The notes beneath the pieces are model-generated. The model worked only from the letters and a program-made list of their open reading frames with translations. It was not told where the DNA came from and did no database searches. 64,000 bases of DNA from Nocardioides marmotae (GTDB taxonomy: Bacteria > Actinomycetota > Actinomycetes > Propionibacteriales > Nocardioidaceae), in NCBI RefSeq assembly GCF_013177455.1, contig NZ_CP053660.1, forward strand, positions 3,534,001-3,598,000. The letters run 5' to 3'. This document shows positions 1 through 19,005 of this stretch, in pieces. Each line of letters starts with the position of its first letter. Position 1 is the stretch's first letter. The translations under genes were made by a program, and so were the position numbers.

Positions 1-1333
<1,333 letters not shown>

Positions 1334-1337
<4 letters not shown>

Positions 1338-2077
1338 GACTCACCCTCAACATCTGGCGTCAGCGCGACGCGGCGTCGGCCGGGTCGATGCAGAAGTACG
1401 AGCTCGACGACGTCTCGGAGGACATGAGCTTCCTCGAGATGCTCGACGTGCTCAACGAGCAGCTCAACGAGAAGGGCGAGGAGCCGGTCGCCTTCGACTC
1501 CGACTGTCGCGAGGGCATCTGCGGCACCTGCGGGCTGATGATCAACGGCCAGGCGCACGGCCCGGAGGTCACCACGACCTGCCAGCTGCACATGCGCTCG
1601 TTCAAGGACGGCGACGACATCACCATCGAGCCGTGGCGCTCGGACGTCTTCCCGGTGCTGCGCGACCTGGTCGTCGACCGCGGCGCGTTCGACCGGATCA
1701 TCCAGGCCGGCGGCTACATCTCGGCCAACACCGGCTCCGCCCCCGACGCCCACGCCGCTCCGGTGGAGAAGAAGAAGGCCGACCGCGCCTTCGACGTCGC
1801 CACCTGCATCGGCTGCGGCGCCTGCGTCGCGGCCTGCCCCAACGGCTCGGCCGCGCTGTTCACGGGTGCGAAGATCACCGCCCTCGGCGAGCTCCCCCAG
1901 GGCCAGCCCGAGCGCTACGACCGCGTCGTCAACATGGTCGGCCAGCACGACGCCGAGGGCTTCGGTGGCTGCACCAACATCGGCGAGTGCACCGCCGCCT
2001 GCCCCAAGGAGATCCCGCTCGACGTGATCTCCCAGCTCAACAAGGACCTGCGCACCGCCCTCAAGCAGGGTCGCTGA
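1334..2077 (+). CDS. sdhB: Succinate dehydrogenase iron-sulfur subunit
   Basis: Electron-transfer subunit of complex II, 247 aa, carrying electrons from the flavin to the membrane quinone site. The start is the GTG at 1334 that overlaps the sdhA stop; the longer upstream frame is only a shadow of sdhA. The N-terminal ferredoxin-like domain has a [2Fe-2S] set C58-x4-C63-x2-C66 and C83. The C-terminal domain has C158-x2-C161-x2-C164-x3-C168-P and C213/C219/C223-P for the [4Fe-4S] and [3Fe-4S] clusters. Length is normal for the actinobacterial menaquinone-type enzyme. It ends 19 nt before a strong hairpin, so the sdh operon probably ends here. Confidence 0.95.
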
Positions 2078-2096
2078 TCCTCCGCTCCACGTTCGT

Positions 2097-2132
2097 ACGA
2101 ACGGCCCCTCCGGTCTCGGAGGGGCCGTTCGT
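2097..2132. terminator. Bidirectional hairpin terminator after sdhB
   Basis: Perfect 16-bp stem (left arm begins ACGAACGGCCCC) with a 4-nt loop GTCT. It lies between the convergent sdhB and the SCO4848-like gene. No T-run follows, as is common for hairpin terminators in very high G+C actinobacteria. Confidence 0.8.
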
Positions 2133-2193
2133 GCGTCTGGGGGTGCAGGGGTCACCGGTTGACCGGGGACCCCTACGTACCACCACCCCCGCG

Positions 2194-2412
2194 CTACCGC
2201 CGCCGCAAGGCCTTCAGGCCCAGCCGGCCGAGCACGACGCCGATGACGACGTTGACCACGATGAGCACGGTGTGGGCGACCCAGTAGCCGGTGGGGCGGT
2301 CCTCGCCCTCGGCGTGGGCGCTCCAGAGGTTGCGGGTGAACATCGCGTAGGTGAGGAAGTTCCACACCGCGACCCCCACCAGCAGCCATCCGTGTCGTCG
2401 TTCGAGCTTCAT
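2194..2412 (-). CDS. SCO4848-family small membrane protein
   Basis: Small 72-aa membrane protein with two predicted transmembrane segments (about residues 8-24 and 44-66), a short soluble loop between them and a basic C-terminus. Size, hydrophobic pattern and position beside a YihY gene match the SCO4848 family of actinobacteria, whose function is unknown. The start is the ATG at 2412, which overlaps the stop of the upstream YihY gene by ATGA, so the pair is translationally coupled. A longer in-frame extension upstream is only a shadow of yihY and trpS-region genes. Confidence 0.8.
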   Translation of the reverse strand: MKLERRHGWLLVGVAVWNFLTYAMFTRNLWSAHAEGEDRPTGYWVAHTVLIVVNVVIGVVLGRLGLKALRRR

Positions 2413-3455
2413 CCTGTTCTCTTCCTCCTCAGCAGCGCGACCAGCCCGAGGGCGGCCGCTCCTCCGGCCGCGAACGGGGCGAGCGCGGCCCGGACGCCCG
2501 CGTGCTGCGCGTGCAGCTCGCGGTGCGTCGGCGTCCGCGGTCCCTGCACCGGGTCGGCCGGCTCCAGCACGCGCTGGGCGATCGCCGCGGGCGAGGTGTA
2601 CGCGAACGCAGCCGAGTACAGCACGACCCGGGAGAAGTAGTTGATCCAGACCAGGAGGATCAGCGCGATGCCGAAGGCCTGGAAGGCCGGCTGCTCCTTG
2701 GTGGAGGCCAGGAGCACCCCGGAGAGCTGCTTGAGGGCCTCGAACCCGATCGCCCCCAGCAGCGCGGCCTGGAGCAGCGCGGAGCGCGGCAGGCGCGGCT
2801 GGGCGAGCAGCGCGTAGAGGGCGTAGAAGAGCACCGTGTTGGCGGCCAGGCCGAGCGCGACGGTGAGCAGCTTCACCAGCCAGCCGAGCTCCTGGTCGAG
2901 CCCCAGCCAGCCCAGGATGTCGACGGAGAAGCGCCCGACGAAGCCGGTCACGGCGACCGCGAGCAGCAGGACGGTGCCGATGACCACCAGCGTGAGGCCG
3001 TCGCGGAGCTTGCCGATGACGAAGTTGGGGTGCTCGCGCTGCGGCATCGCGAACACGGTCTGCAGCGCCGCCCGCATCGCCGAGAGCCAGCCGAGCCCGG
3101 AGTAGAGGACACCGGCGAGACCGAGGACCGCGGCCCACCCGCGGAACGTCCGGATCTGCTCCAGGGAGACCTGCCCCTCCTCCGGCCCCACGATGCCGGG
3201 CAGCACCGAGTCGATCGCGTCGCGCAGCGTGCGGTTGGCGTCGGGGTAGATCGCCGAGACCAGCCCGACGGTGAACAGCGACAGCGCCAGGATCGGGAAG
3301 AACGACAAGAACGCGAAGTACGTCACCGCGCCGGCCTGCTGCGAGGCCTGGGCGCTCCCGTAGTGCTCCTGCATCCGCACCAGGTGGTCCACGAAGGGCC
3401 GGCGCCGCCGTACGTCCTGCACGCGGCCGGTGACTCGGTCCTTCAGCGATGGCAT
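2409..3455 (-). CDS. YihY/BrkB-family inner-membrane protein
   Basis: Polytopic membrane protein of 348 aa. A cytoplasmic N-terminus (VDHLVRMQEHYGS) leads into about six hydrophobic segments, including GAVTYFAFLSFFPILALSLF, which is the family hallmark. The basic C-terminal tail ends in RRKRTG. Older annotations call this family ribonuclease BN, but that is a known misassignment; transport or envelope roles have been proposed without proof. The start is the ATG at 3455 (MPSLKDRV); the in-frame upstream extension lies in the phosphoesterase gene and is Arg-rich. It is coupled to the downstream SCO4848-like gene by a 4-nt overlap. Confidence 0.85.
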   Translation of the reverse strand: MPSLKDRVTGRVQDVRRRRPFVDHLVRMQEHYGSAQASQQAGAVTYFAFLSFFPILALSLFTVGLVSAIYPDANRTLRDAIDSVLPGIVGPEEGQVSLEQIRTFRGWAAVLGLAGVLYSGLGWLSAMRAALQTVFAMPQREHPNFVIGKLRDGLTLVVIGTVLLLAVAVTGFVGRFSVDILGWLGLDQELGWLVKLLTVALGLAANTVLFYALYALLAQPRLPRSALLQAALLGAIGFEALKQLSGVLLASTKEQPAFQAFGIALILLVWINYFSRVVLYSAAFAYTSPAAIAQRVLEPADPVQGPRTPTHRELHAQHAGVRAALAPFAAGGAAALGLVALLRRKRTG

Positions 3456-3490
3456 GCCCCGCAGGTACCCACCCGGCCGGGGTGGCCGGG

Positions 3491-4003
3491 TCAGCCCTCG
3501 AGGGCGAAGTCGCGGCTGGGCTGCCAGCCGCGCGTCGCGTCGTGCACGTAGAGGTGGAAGTCCTCGACGAGGAACTCGCACTCGAAGTCCGCGAGGTCCT
3601 CGAAGGCCTGGTCCAGCTCCTCCTCGCCCAGGTGGTGGGCGATGGTGACGTGCGGGTGGTAGGGGTAGTCCAGCTCCACGTCGAGCGGTCCACGACGTAC
3701 GGCGCCGGCCAGCTGCTCGCACTGGGAGATCCCCTCGACCAGCGAGACGAAGACCACCGGCGAGACCGGCCGGAAGGTGCCGGTGCCGCGCAGGTGGACC
3801 AGGAACGTCGGCTGGTGGGCCGCCACCGCCGCCAGGTGCTCCTCCACGACCCTCACGTCGCCCGCGGCGAGCTCGGTCGGCGGGACCAGCGTGATGTGCG
3901 TGGGGATCATCGTCGCGGTCTGGTCCCCGAGGGCGGTCCGGTAGTCCTGCAGCTCGCTGGCCCAGGGCTCCGGGATCGCCACGGCCACCCCGATCGTCGG
4001 CAT
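3491..4003 (-). CDS. 2'-5' RNA ligase / 2H phosphoesterase family protein
   Basis: Soluble 170-aa protein of the 2H phosphoesterase superfamily, which act on 2'-5' or cyclic phosphodiester bonds in RNA or nucleotides. The two defining H-x-T motifs are present: H36-I-T38 (TMIPTHITLVPP) and H118-V-T120 (YHPHVTIAHH), with the expected spacing, and the length fits the family. The native substrate cannot be read from sequence. It sits 9 nt downstream of trpS on the same strand, but a TAGGGT hexamer overlaps the trpS stop codon and could drive a separate leaderless transcript. Confidence 0.85.
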   Translation of the reverse strand: MPTIGVAVAIPEPWASELQDYRTALGDQTATMIPTHITLVPPTELAAGDVRVVEEHLAAVAAHQPTFLVHLRGTGTFRPVSPVVFVSLVEGISQCEQLAGAVRRGPLDVELDYPYHPHVTIAHHLGEEELDQAFEDLADFECEFLVEDFHLYVHDATRGWQPSRDFALEG

Positions 4004-4012
4004 CCCCCGACC

Positions 4013-6033
<2,021 letters not shown>

Positions 6034-7314
6034 CCCCGGCGGTGGCTGACCGCCGACCACAGCAGGATCGCCACGCCCAGCACCGACAGGCCGGCGCCGA
6101 CGAGCGCCGGCGCCCGGTAGCCGAGCCCGGCCGCGATGACCAGGCCGCCGAGCCAGGCGCCGAGCGCGTTGGCGAGGTTGAGCGCGGCGTGGTTCATCGC
6201 CGCGCCGAGCGTGACGGCGTTGCCGGCGACGTCCATCAGCCGCACCTGGAGGTTGGTGACCAGGACCGACCCGATCACCGTGATCGCGAAGACCACCGGC
6301 AGCAGCCACCACCCGAAGGGCGCGACCAGCCAGAACACCAGCATGACGAGCGCCGAGCCGATGCCGGACCAGATCAGCGAGCGGAAGACCGACCACGCGG
6401 CCAGCTCGCCGCCCAGCCAGGTGCCGGCGACCATGCCGAGGCCGAAGGCCAGCAGGAAGAACGGCACCGTGCCGCTGCCCAGCCCGCTCACGTCGGTGAC
6501 CGTGGTGGCGATGTAGGAGTAGACCGCGAACATGCCGCCGAAGCCGATCGCGCCGGCCGCCATCGTCAGCCACACCTGCCGGTTGGAGAAGAAGTCGCGG
6601 GCCTCCTTGCGGCCGGTCGCCTCCTTGTCGCCGGGCACCGAGGGCACGAAGGCGAGGATCAGCAGCATGGTCAGCCCGGCGATCACGGCGGTGATCAGGT
6701 ACGCCGCCCGCCAGCCGAGGTGCTGGCCGACCCACGTCGCCGCCGGCACGCCGACCACGTTGGCCACGCTGAGGCCGAGCATCACGCTCGCGACCGCCCG
6801 GCCACGCTTCGCGGGCGTGGTCAGGTTGGCCGCGACCAGGCTGGCCACGCCGAAGTAGGCCCCGTGGGGCAGGCCGTCGAGGAAGCGGGCGACGGTGAGC
6901 ATCCCGTAGCCGGTCGCGGCGGCGCTGAGCAGGTTGAACACGGCGTACGCCGCCATCAGCCCGACGAGCAGCCCGCGCCGGGGCAGCCGGGCCGCGAAGA
7001 AGGACAGGATCGGCACGCCGACGACCACGCCGAGGGCGTAGGCGGAGATGACGTGACCGGCGGTCGGCTCGGAGACCCCGATCCCCTCGGCGATCTGCGG
7101 GAGCAGGCCCATCGTCACGAACTCGGTCGTGCCGATCGCGAAGCCGCCGACCGCGAGCGCGAGCACCGCCAGCACGAACCGGCGTCCCCCGGCGGGGGTG
7201 GCGACATCGACAGGGCGCGCGGAGGAAGGCGCGGTGGAGGTCATGAGGCCTTCCGGGTCGGGGGCGTGCCTCATGCTCCAACCGGTCGCGGGCGGCGACC
7301 TATTCCGCGCCGGG

Positions 7315-7719
7315 TCAGCAGAGGTTCGTGATCTCCCCGACAGCGCCGTCGAGCTGCCGCTCGGCCTCGTCGACCGCGACGTCGTCGACGCGGGTGCCCG
7401 CGGCGGCGTCCCGTGCCTCGGCGAGCAGCCGGTCGACGGCCTTCCCGGCGCGGTCGACCTGCTGCCGGGCCTCGCCGCCGAGACCCCGCTCGGCGGCGTC
7501 CAGCACGCCGCGGACCGCCCGCAGCTCCCGCCGGGCGGCCTCGGGGTCGGCCCGGAGGTCGGCGACCGCGTCGCGGACCCGGCGCTCGGCCTCGTCCATC
7601 GCCTGGCGCGCCGCCGCGCACCCCGCGTCCCGCGCGGCGCCGCGCACGGCCTCCTCGGCCTCGGCGCAGCCGGTCAGCAGGGTGGCGACCAGGGCCGAGG
7701 ACACGAGGAGGGAGCGCAC
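7315..7719 (-). CDS. Small predicted lipoprotein, helical, hypothetical
   Basis: Small 134-aa protein with a lipoprotein signal peptide: GTG start at 7719, hydrophobic stretch SLLVSSALVATLL, then lipobox LLTGC with lipidation at Cys18. The mature part is rich in Ala, Arg, Glu and Asp in a heptad-like pattern (EAERRVRDAVADLRADPEAA), suggesting one or more coiled coils on the outer face of the membrane. It ends in an unusual C-terminal Cys. No known family recognised. It lies 61 nt downstream of the fused ABC exporter on the same strand and could be co-transcribed. Confidence 0.75.
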   Translation of the reverse strand: MRSLLVSSALVATLLTGCAEAEEAVRGAARDAGCAAARQAMDEAERRVRDAVADLRADPEAARRELRAVRGVLDAAERGLGGEARQQVDRAGKAVDRLLAEARDAAAGTRVDDVAVDEAERQLDGAVGEITNLC

Positions 7720-7780
7720 GCCGGGGGAACGAGCGGGCCCGGCCCCGGGTTCCCCGGCCCGCGCTTCCCCGGCCCGGCGC

Positions 7781-11377
<3,597 letters not shown>

Positions 11378-11385
11378 CGGCCCCG

Positions 11386-11391
11386 ACGCTA
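11386..11391 (-). promoter_or_regulatory. Putative -10 box (TAGCGT) of the fused ABC exporter
   Basis: TAGCGT lies 8 nt before the ATG at 11377, consistent with a leaderless or very short-leader transcript. Confidence 0.4.
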
Positions 11392-11498
11392 CGGGGCGCC
11401 GCCGACACACCTCACCTGCTTTTCGGCTCCGGGAGGGCCCGGGCCCCGCGGGGACACGCGGACGGGCCGAGGCGGGGTGGCGCACCTCACGCGGGCCG

Positions 11499-11557
11499 AC
11501 CGGCACCGGCCCAGACCGGCACCGGCCCAGACCGGCACCGGCCCGGACCGGCACGGG
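11499..11557. repeat. 16-bp tandem repeat in the ABC/FUSC divergent region
   Basis: Three full tandem copies of a 16-bp unit (ACCGGCACCGGCCCAG, the third copy with one change) plus a partial fourth. It is not inside a credible gene. It lies between the divergent fused ABC exporter and FUSC genes and could hold repeated regulator sites or be simple slippage. Confidence 0.75.
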
Positions 11558-11650
11558 ACCAGCGGGGCCCGGGCACTCCGGCCCTGGGAGCCGGGCCGGC
11601 TGCACTCCTACCGTCGAGGACCTAGTGCCTCACCTCGGGAGGGCGAGCCC

Positions 11651-13630
11651 ATGAGCGTGTCCCCCAGGGACGACGAGCCGACCGGCCGCCGCTCGGCCGG
11701 GCCCCCCACTGAGACCGCCGGGACCGCCGGGACCGCCGGGACCGCCGGGACCGCCGGGACCACCGAGCAGGCCCAGGCCGACGGGACCGCGCAGCAGGGA
11801 AAGCCCGGCGGCAGCCCCCTGCTGCTTGTCCTCATGGCGATCGCGGTGGTGCCCTCGGTCGTCCTGGCCGACAGCTTCGACGCCGGGCCCGCGGCGATCA
11901 TCGGCGGCATGGTCGGCCTGTTCTCGCTGGTCGCCCTGATGGGCGGGACCCTCCGCGCCGACCTGCGCTCGGCGGCGCTGGTCGTGCCGCTGCTGCTCCT
12001 CGGCGCGATCGTCCCGCGACTGCTCGGCGAGGTCTCGCGTCCGGCCGCGATCGTGCTCGTCGCCCTGATCGTCTTCGTCGGCGCCCTGCTCCCCCTCCGC
12101 GGTCCGACGTTCGCCAACACCGGGCTCGGCCTGGGGATGACGACGCTCTACTCCTACGCCTACGCGACCCGGGGCGCGACCGACCACCAGCAGGTGATCA
12201 CGGCGGCGCTCGCCGGCGTCGTGGTGGCGCTCCTGCTGCGGGTGCTCGTCGGCATCTCCGACCCCGCCAAGCCGGCGCGCGACCAGGTCGCCGACGTCCT
12301 CGTCGCGGACGACCCGTCGGCGGCCACCGCGACCGCCTTCGACACCTGGCTCGGCGAGGGCCGGCCGCGCTGGCTGGGCGTCGCGCTCGAGGGGGCCTCG
12401 CGCTTCCGCCTGGCGGCGCGGGCCGCCGAGCTGACCGCAGATCCCTCGACCGAGCCCGAGACGGCCCTCCGCGACCGGGCCCGGGCCGCTGCCGAGCTGG
12501 TGCGGGCCAAGAAGGCCCCGGCGCCCGACGCCCCCACCGCCACGAACACCGCGAACACCGCGACCGTCGACGACCCGGGCGACCCGTCGCTCGCGCGGGC
12601 CGCCGCGGCCCTGGACGCCGTGGAGCAGGCAGCGCGGGAGCGGGACACCACACCGGTCTCCCTGGACCGCCGGCTCCGCGACGACCTGCGCGACTCGCTC
12701 CTGCACCCCTCGGCCCGGCTGCGGTCGGTGCAGGTGCGGCACGCGTTCCGCACCGGGCTGGGCATGCTGGTGATGCTGTCCGTCACCGCCGACCTCGGGC
12801 CGCACGACCCCCTGGTCGCCTCGGCGCTGATGACCACCTTCGGGATCCTCCAGGCCAGCTGGCGCGAGACGCTCAGCAAGGCGAAGGCGAAGATCCTCGG
12901 CGTGCTCGTCGGCTCGGCCGCCGTCGCGGTGATCCTGCTGACGGTTCCCGAGGAGTACCTGGTCGCGGTCGCCGGCCTCTCGCTGGCCCTCGGCCTCTGG
13001 TACATCACGACCCGCCCGGCCGTCGGCGCGGCCTTCATGGTCATGGTCAGCGTCGGCCTCAACGCGGTGACCCGCGACCTCGACGCCGCCGACCTGCTCG
13101 TCCAGTACGTCCTGCTGGTCCTGTGCGGGCTGGTCGTCGGGGTGGTCATCGGCTTCGCCGTCGTGCCGGCCTTCCGGCCCCCGCCGCTGCGGCAGCGCAT
13201 CGAGGAGGCGACCGAGGCGACCACCCGCGTGCTGCAGGCCACCGCGGGTGTCACGCACCCCCACGGGGCCCACGCCCTCGGGTCCTCCGCGGGCGTCCCG
13301 CTCCTCGCGCTGCACCGCGACGCCGCGCAGAAGCAGGACGAGCTCGTGCCCGACCACGACGACCTCGACGACCGGCAGCTGGCGGAGCTCGACCGGCTCC
13401 GGACCGGCCTGCACGACCTGGTCACCATGGTCGCCACGGCGACCTGGGACGGCGCCTCCCTGACCCGGGCAGCCGAGCTGCTCCGACCCGAGGACGCGGC
13501 GGCCACGGCGCCAGGGGGCATCGAGGCGGAGGCGGACGGGAACGCCGCCTCCTCGACCCTGCACGACCTCGCCGAGCAGTCCGGGCAGGCCGAGCGGTAC
13601 CTCCTGCGGACGCTGCCCGCCGGCGCCTGA
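11651..13630 (+). CDS. FUSC-family inner-membrane protein
   Basis: Membrane protein of 659 aa with the FUSC (fusaric-acid-resistance-like) layout: two blocks of membrane helices (about 55-200 and 365-510) joined by a long soluble region, and a soluble C-terminal tail. The second block has the family-type sequence RHAFRTGLGMLVMLSV followed by ILQASWRETLSKAKAKILG. Related proteins in other bacteria act in aromatic acid efflux, but function here is not shown. The N-terminus has a repetitive Thr-Ala-Gly stretch encoded by five exact 9-bp copies. ATG at 11651. It faces icd tail to tail across a strong terminator. Confidence 0.82.
   Translation: MSVSPRDDEPTGRRSAGPPTETAGTAGTAGTAGTAGTTEQAQADGTAQQGKPGGSPLLLVLMAIAVVPSVVLADSFDAGPAAIIGGMVGLFSLVALMGGTLRADLRSAALVVPLLLLGAIVPRLLGEVSRPAAIVLVALIVFVGALLPLRGPTFANTGLGLGMTTLYSYAYATRGATDHQQVITAALAGVVVALLLRVLVGISDPAKPARDQVADVLVADDPSAATATAFDTWLGEGRPRWLGVALEGASRFRLAARAAELTADPSTEPETALRDRARAAAELVRAKKAPAPDAPTATNTANTATVDDPGDPSLARAAAALDAVEQAARERDTTPVSLDRRLRDDLRDSLLHPSARLRSVQVRHAFRTGLGMLVMLSVTADLGPHDPLVASALMTTFGILQASWRETLSKAKAKILGVLVGSAAVAVILLTVPEEYLVAVAGLSLALGLWYITTRPAVGAAFMVMVSVGLNAVTRDLDAADLLVQYVLLVLCGLVVGVVIGFAVVPAFRPPPLRQRIEEATEATTRVLQATAGVTHPHGAHALGSSAGVPLLALHRDAAQKQDELVPDHDDLDDRQLAELDRLRTGLHDLVTMVATATWDGASLTRAAELLRPEDAAATAPGGIEAEADGNAASSTLHDLAEQSGQAERYLLRTLPAGA
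11713..11757. repeat. Five exact 9-bp tandem repeats (GACCGCCGG) in the FUSC gene
   Basis: Five perfect copies of GACCGCCGG encode a Thr-Ala-Gly repeat in the N-terminal cytoplasmic tail. The unit is a multiple of three, so slippage changes tail length only. Confidence 0.85.
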
Positions 13631-13666
13631 GACGCCCTCTGAGGCGGCCGGCGCCGGGAACGCCGA

Positions 13667-13706
13667 CGGGGTGGTCCCGGGGCACGGATGCCCCGGGACC
13701 ACCCCG
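13667..13706. terminator. Perfect 18-bp hairpin between FUSC gene and icd
   Basis: Left arm 13667-13684 and right arm 13689-13706 are exact complements around the loop CGGA. It lies between the stop codons of two convergent genes, so it can serve both strands. No T-run. Confidence 0.85.
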
Positions 13707-13746
13707 GTGTCAGCGACTCAGCTCAGCGGCCGAGTGGATCAGCGGC

Positions 13747-17074
<3,328 letters not shown>

Positions 17075-17086
17075 CCGCGGCGGGCG

Positions 17087-17587
17087 TCAGTCCCGCTTGT
17101 CGACCGTGCGCCGCTCGACCTGGCCGGGCTCGAGCGGCGAGGTGACCTCCAGGACGACGGTGTCGTCGTCCATCTCGGCGACGGCGACGACGTCCTCGAC
17201 CTCGCCGGGGACGTACGCCGCCCGCCAGGAGTCGCCGTACCGCGGCTCGGCGGGCATCGCCAGCCCGGCCTCGGCGCCGTCGACCCCGGCCTGCCACTCC
17301 CCCGCGGTGCCGAACCACCAGACGTTGCCGCGGCGGTCCTGGGCGAAGTAGTCGCCGTCGACGACCGTCACCCCGACGCCGTCGACCTCCGCGGTGCCGT
17401 CCTCGTCCGCGACCGGGAACCACGGGTTGGACAGGCCCGTCACGAAGTCGTCGGGGTCCGGCGAGGGGGTCGGGACGACCAGCTCGTCGATGCCGGTCGG
17501 CGGGCTCGTCGGCGAGGCGGTGCCGCAGCCGGAGAGGAGGGCGGCGGGGGCCAGCAGCGCGGCCGCGAGCCACCCCGTCGTACGCAT
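17087..17587 (-). CDS. Predicted lipoprotein, hypothetical
   Basis: Putative 166-aa lipoprotein: basic start MRTTGW, hydrophobic core, lipobox LLSGC with Cys21. The mature part is acidic and contains GLSNPWFPVADEDGTAEVDG and FAQDRRGNVWWFGTAGEWQAG, a pattern seen in secreted actinobacterial proteins of unknown role. Only 12 nt separate its stop from that of the convergent MIP channel gene. A TACCCT hexamer 7 nt before the ATG suggests a leaderless transcript. Confidence 0.78.
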   Translation of the reverse strand: MRTTGWLAAALLAPAALLSGCGTASPTSPPTGIDELVVPTPSPDPDDFVTGLSNPWFPVADEDGTAEVDGVGVTVVDGDYFAQDRRGNVWWFGTAGEWQAGVDGAEAGLAMPAEPRYGDSWRAAYVPGEVEDVVAVAEMDDDTVVLEVTSPLEPGQVERRTVDKRD

Positions 17588-17594
17588 GGCGACC

Positions 17595-17600
17595 AGGGTA
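17595..17600 (-). promoter_or_regulatory. Putative -10 box (TACCCT) of the lipoprotein gene
   Basis: TACCCT lies 7 nt before the ATG at 17587, fitting a leaderless promoter. No clear -35. Confidence 0.4.
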
Positions 17601-17709
17601 GGCGGCGGCTGCAGGCCCCCGGACCGGCCCCCACGGTGAGCGCAGCGTGGCGTACCTCACCCTCGCTGCTAGCGTCGGCAGCGCCAGCCGTCCTCGACAA
17701 GGAGTGCCC

Positions 17710-18696
17710 GTGACCTCTTCGCCCCTCAAGGTGGCCGTGACCGGTGCCGCCGGCCAGATCGGCTACAGCCTGCTCTTCCGCCTCGCGAGCGGTGCGCTCG
17801 CGGCCGACCGCCCCATCGAGCTCCGCCTCCTCGAGATCACGCCCGCGCTGAAGGCGCTCGAGGGCGTGGTCATGGAGCTCGACGACTGCGCGTTCCCCGG
17901 CCTGGCCGGCGTCGAGATCGGCGACGACGCCGAGAAGGTCTTCGACGGCGTGAACCTCGCGCTGCTCGTCGGCGCCCGGCCGCGCGGCCCGGGCATGGAG
18001 CGCGGCGACCTGCTCGAGGCCAACGGGGCGATCTTCACGACCCAGGGCAAGGCGCTGAACAAGGTCGCCGCCGACGACGTCCGCATCGGCGTCACCGGCA
18101 ACCCGGCGAACACCAACGCGCTGATCGCGATGAGCAACGCCCCCGACATCCCGCAGGACCGGTTCTCCGCGCTGACCCGCCTCGACCACAACCGGGCGAT
18201 CTCCCAGCTCGCGGCGAAGACCGGCGCCCCGGTCGCCGACATCACCAAGATGACGATCTGGGGCAACCACTCCGCGACGCAGTACCCCGACCTCTTCCAC
18301 GCCGAGGTCGGTGGCCGCAACGCCGCCGAGGTCGTCGGCGACCAGGCCTGGATCGAGAACGACTTCATCCCGACCGTCGCCAAGCGCGGCGCCGCGATCA
18401 TCGACGCCCGCGGCTCCTCCTCCGCCGCCTCCGCCGCGTCGGCCACCATCGACGCCGCCCGCGACTGGCTCTTCGGCTCCGCCGAGGGCGACTGGGTCTC
18501 GATGGCCGTGCGCTCCGACGGCTCCTACGGCGTCCCCGAGGGCCTCGTCTCCTCGTTCCCGGTGACCACCAAGGGCGGCGACTGGTCGATCGTCCAGGGC
18601 CTGGAGATCGACGACTTCTCCCGCGGCCGGATCGACGCCTCGACCGCCGAGCTCGCCGAGGAGCGCGATGCCGTGAAGGGGCTCGGCCTCATCTGA
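17710..18696 (+). CDS. mdh: Malate dehydrogenase
   Basis: NAD-dependent enzyme of the TCA cycle converting malate to oxaloacetate, 328 aa, the usual length for the actinobacterial type. The nucleotide-binding start is [20 protein letters not shown]. Substrate and catalytic residues are in [39 protein letters not shown] and [11 protein letters not shown] (catalytic His). The GTG at 17710 is chosen because AAGGAG ends 5 nt upstream and the protein starts just before the Rossmann strand. A hairpin with a short T-run follows the stop. Confidence 0.96.
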   Translation: MTSSPLKVAVTGAAGQIGYSLLFRLASGALAADRPIELRLLEITPALKALEGVVMELDDCAFPGLAGVEIGDDAEKVFDGVNLALLVGARPRGPGMERGDLLEANGAIFTTQGKALNKVAADDVRIGVTGNPANTNALIAMSNAPDIPQDRFSALTRLDHNRAISQLAAKTGAPVADITKMTIWGNHSATQYPDLFHAEVGGRNAAEVVGDQAWIENDFIPTVAKRGAAIIDARGSSSAASAASATIDAARDWLFGSAEGDWVSMAVRSDGSYGVPEGLVSSFPVTTKGGDWSIVQGLEIDDFSRGRIDASTAELAEERDAVKGLGLI

Positions 18697-18727
18697 GCCC
18701 CGCCCGGGCTCACCCGCACCGCACCGG

Positions 18728-18770
18728 AGCCGCCGTCGCTCGTCCACCCGGACGAGGGCGGCGGCTCTTT
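18728..18770 (+). terminator. Hairpin terminator after mdh
   Basis: Imperfect stem (AGCCGCCG and CTCGTCC against GGACGAG and CGGCGGCT, small bulge) followed by TCTTT. The best match in this window to a classical intrinsic terminator. Confidence 0.7.
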
Positions 18771-18778
18771 CTCGCCCG

Positions 18779-18910
18779 CCGAGTCCGCACTTCCCGCGCG
18801 CCGAGTCCGCACTTCCGGCGTACCGAGTCCGCACTTCCGGCGTACCGAGTCCGCACTTTTCGCGCGCCGAGTCCTCACTTCCGGCGCGCCGAGTCCGCAC
18901 TTCCGGCGCC
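18779..18910. repeat. Array A: six 22-bp direct repeats
   Basis: Six consecutive units of exactly 22 bp with core CCGAGTCCGCACTTCC and variable 6-bp ends (CGCGCG or GGCGTA types). There are no spacers, no credible gene and no start signal. It abuts array B, whose units carry the reverse complement of the same core. Confidence 0.9.
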
Positions 18911-18998
18911 AGGAGTGCCGACTCGCCCCGCCACAGGTGCCGACTCGACCTGCCAGGAGTGCCGACTCGACCTGCCAGAAGTGCCGACTCGGCCGGGT
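18911..18998. repeat. Array B: four 22-bp repeats in opposite orientation
   Basis: Four units of exactly 22 bp with core AGTGCCGACTCG, which is close to the reverse complement of the array A core (one central G/C difference). The two arrays meet head-on at 18910/18911, so a transcript through both could fold on itself. Array B ends 7 nt before the stop codon of the DUF3017 gene. Confidence 0.88.
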
Positions 18999-19005
18999 GG
19001 GGGGC

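Noticed and set aside
2409..3455. Ribonuclease BN annotation for the YihY-like protein
   Set aside because: The name comes from an old misassignment; the sequence is a membrane protein without a nuclease motif.
17635..17661. Inverted repeat GGTGAG / CTCACC upstream of mdh as an operator
   Set aside because: Arms of only six bases with a 15-nt spacer are expected by chance in this composition.
18779..18998. CRISPR-like array after mdh
   Set aside because: The 22-bp units are joined directly without spacers, the two halves run in opposite directions, and no cas gene is present.
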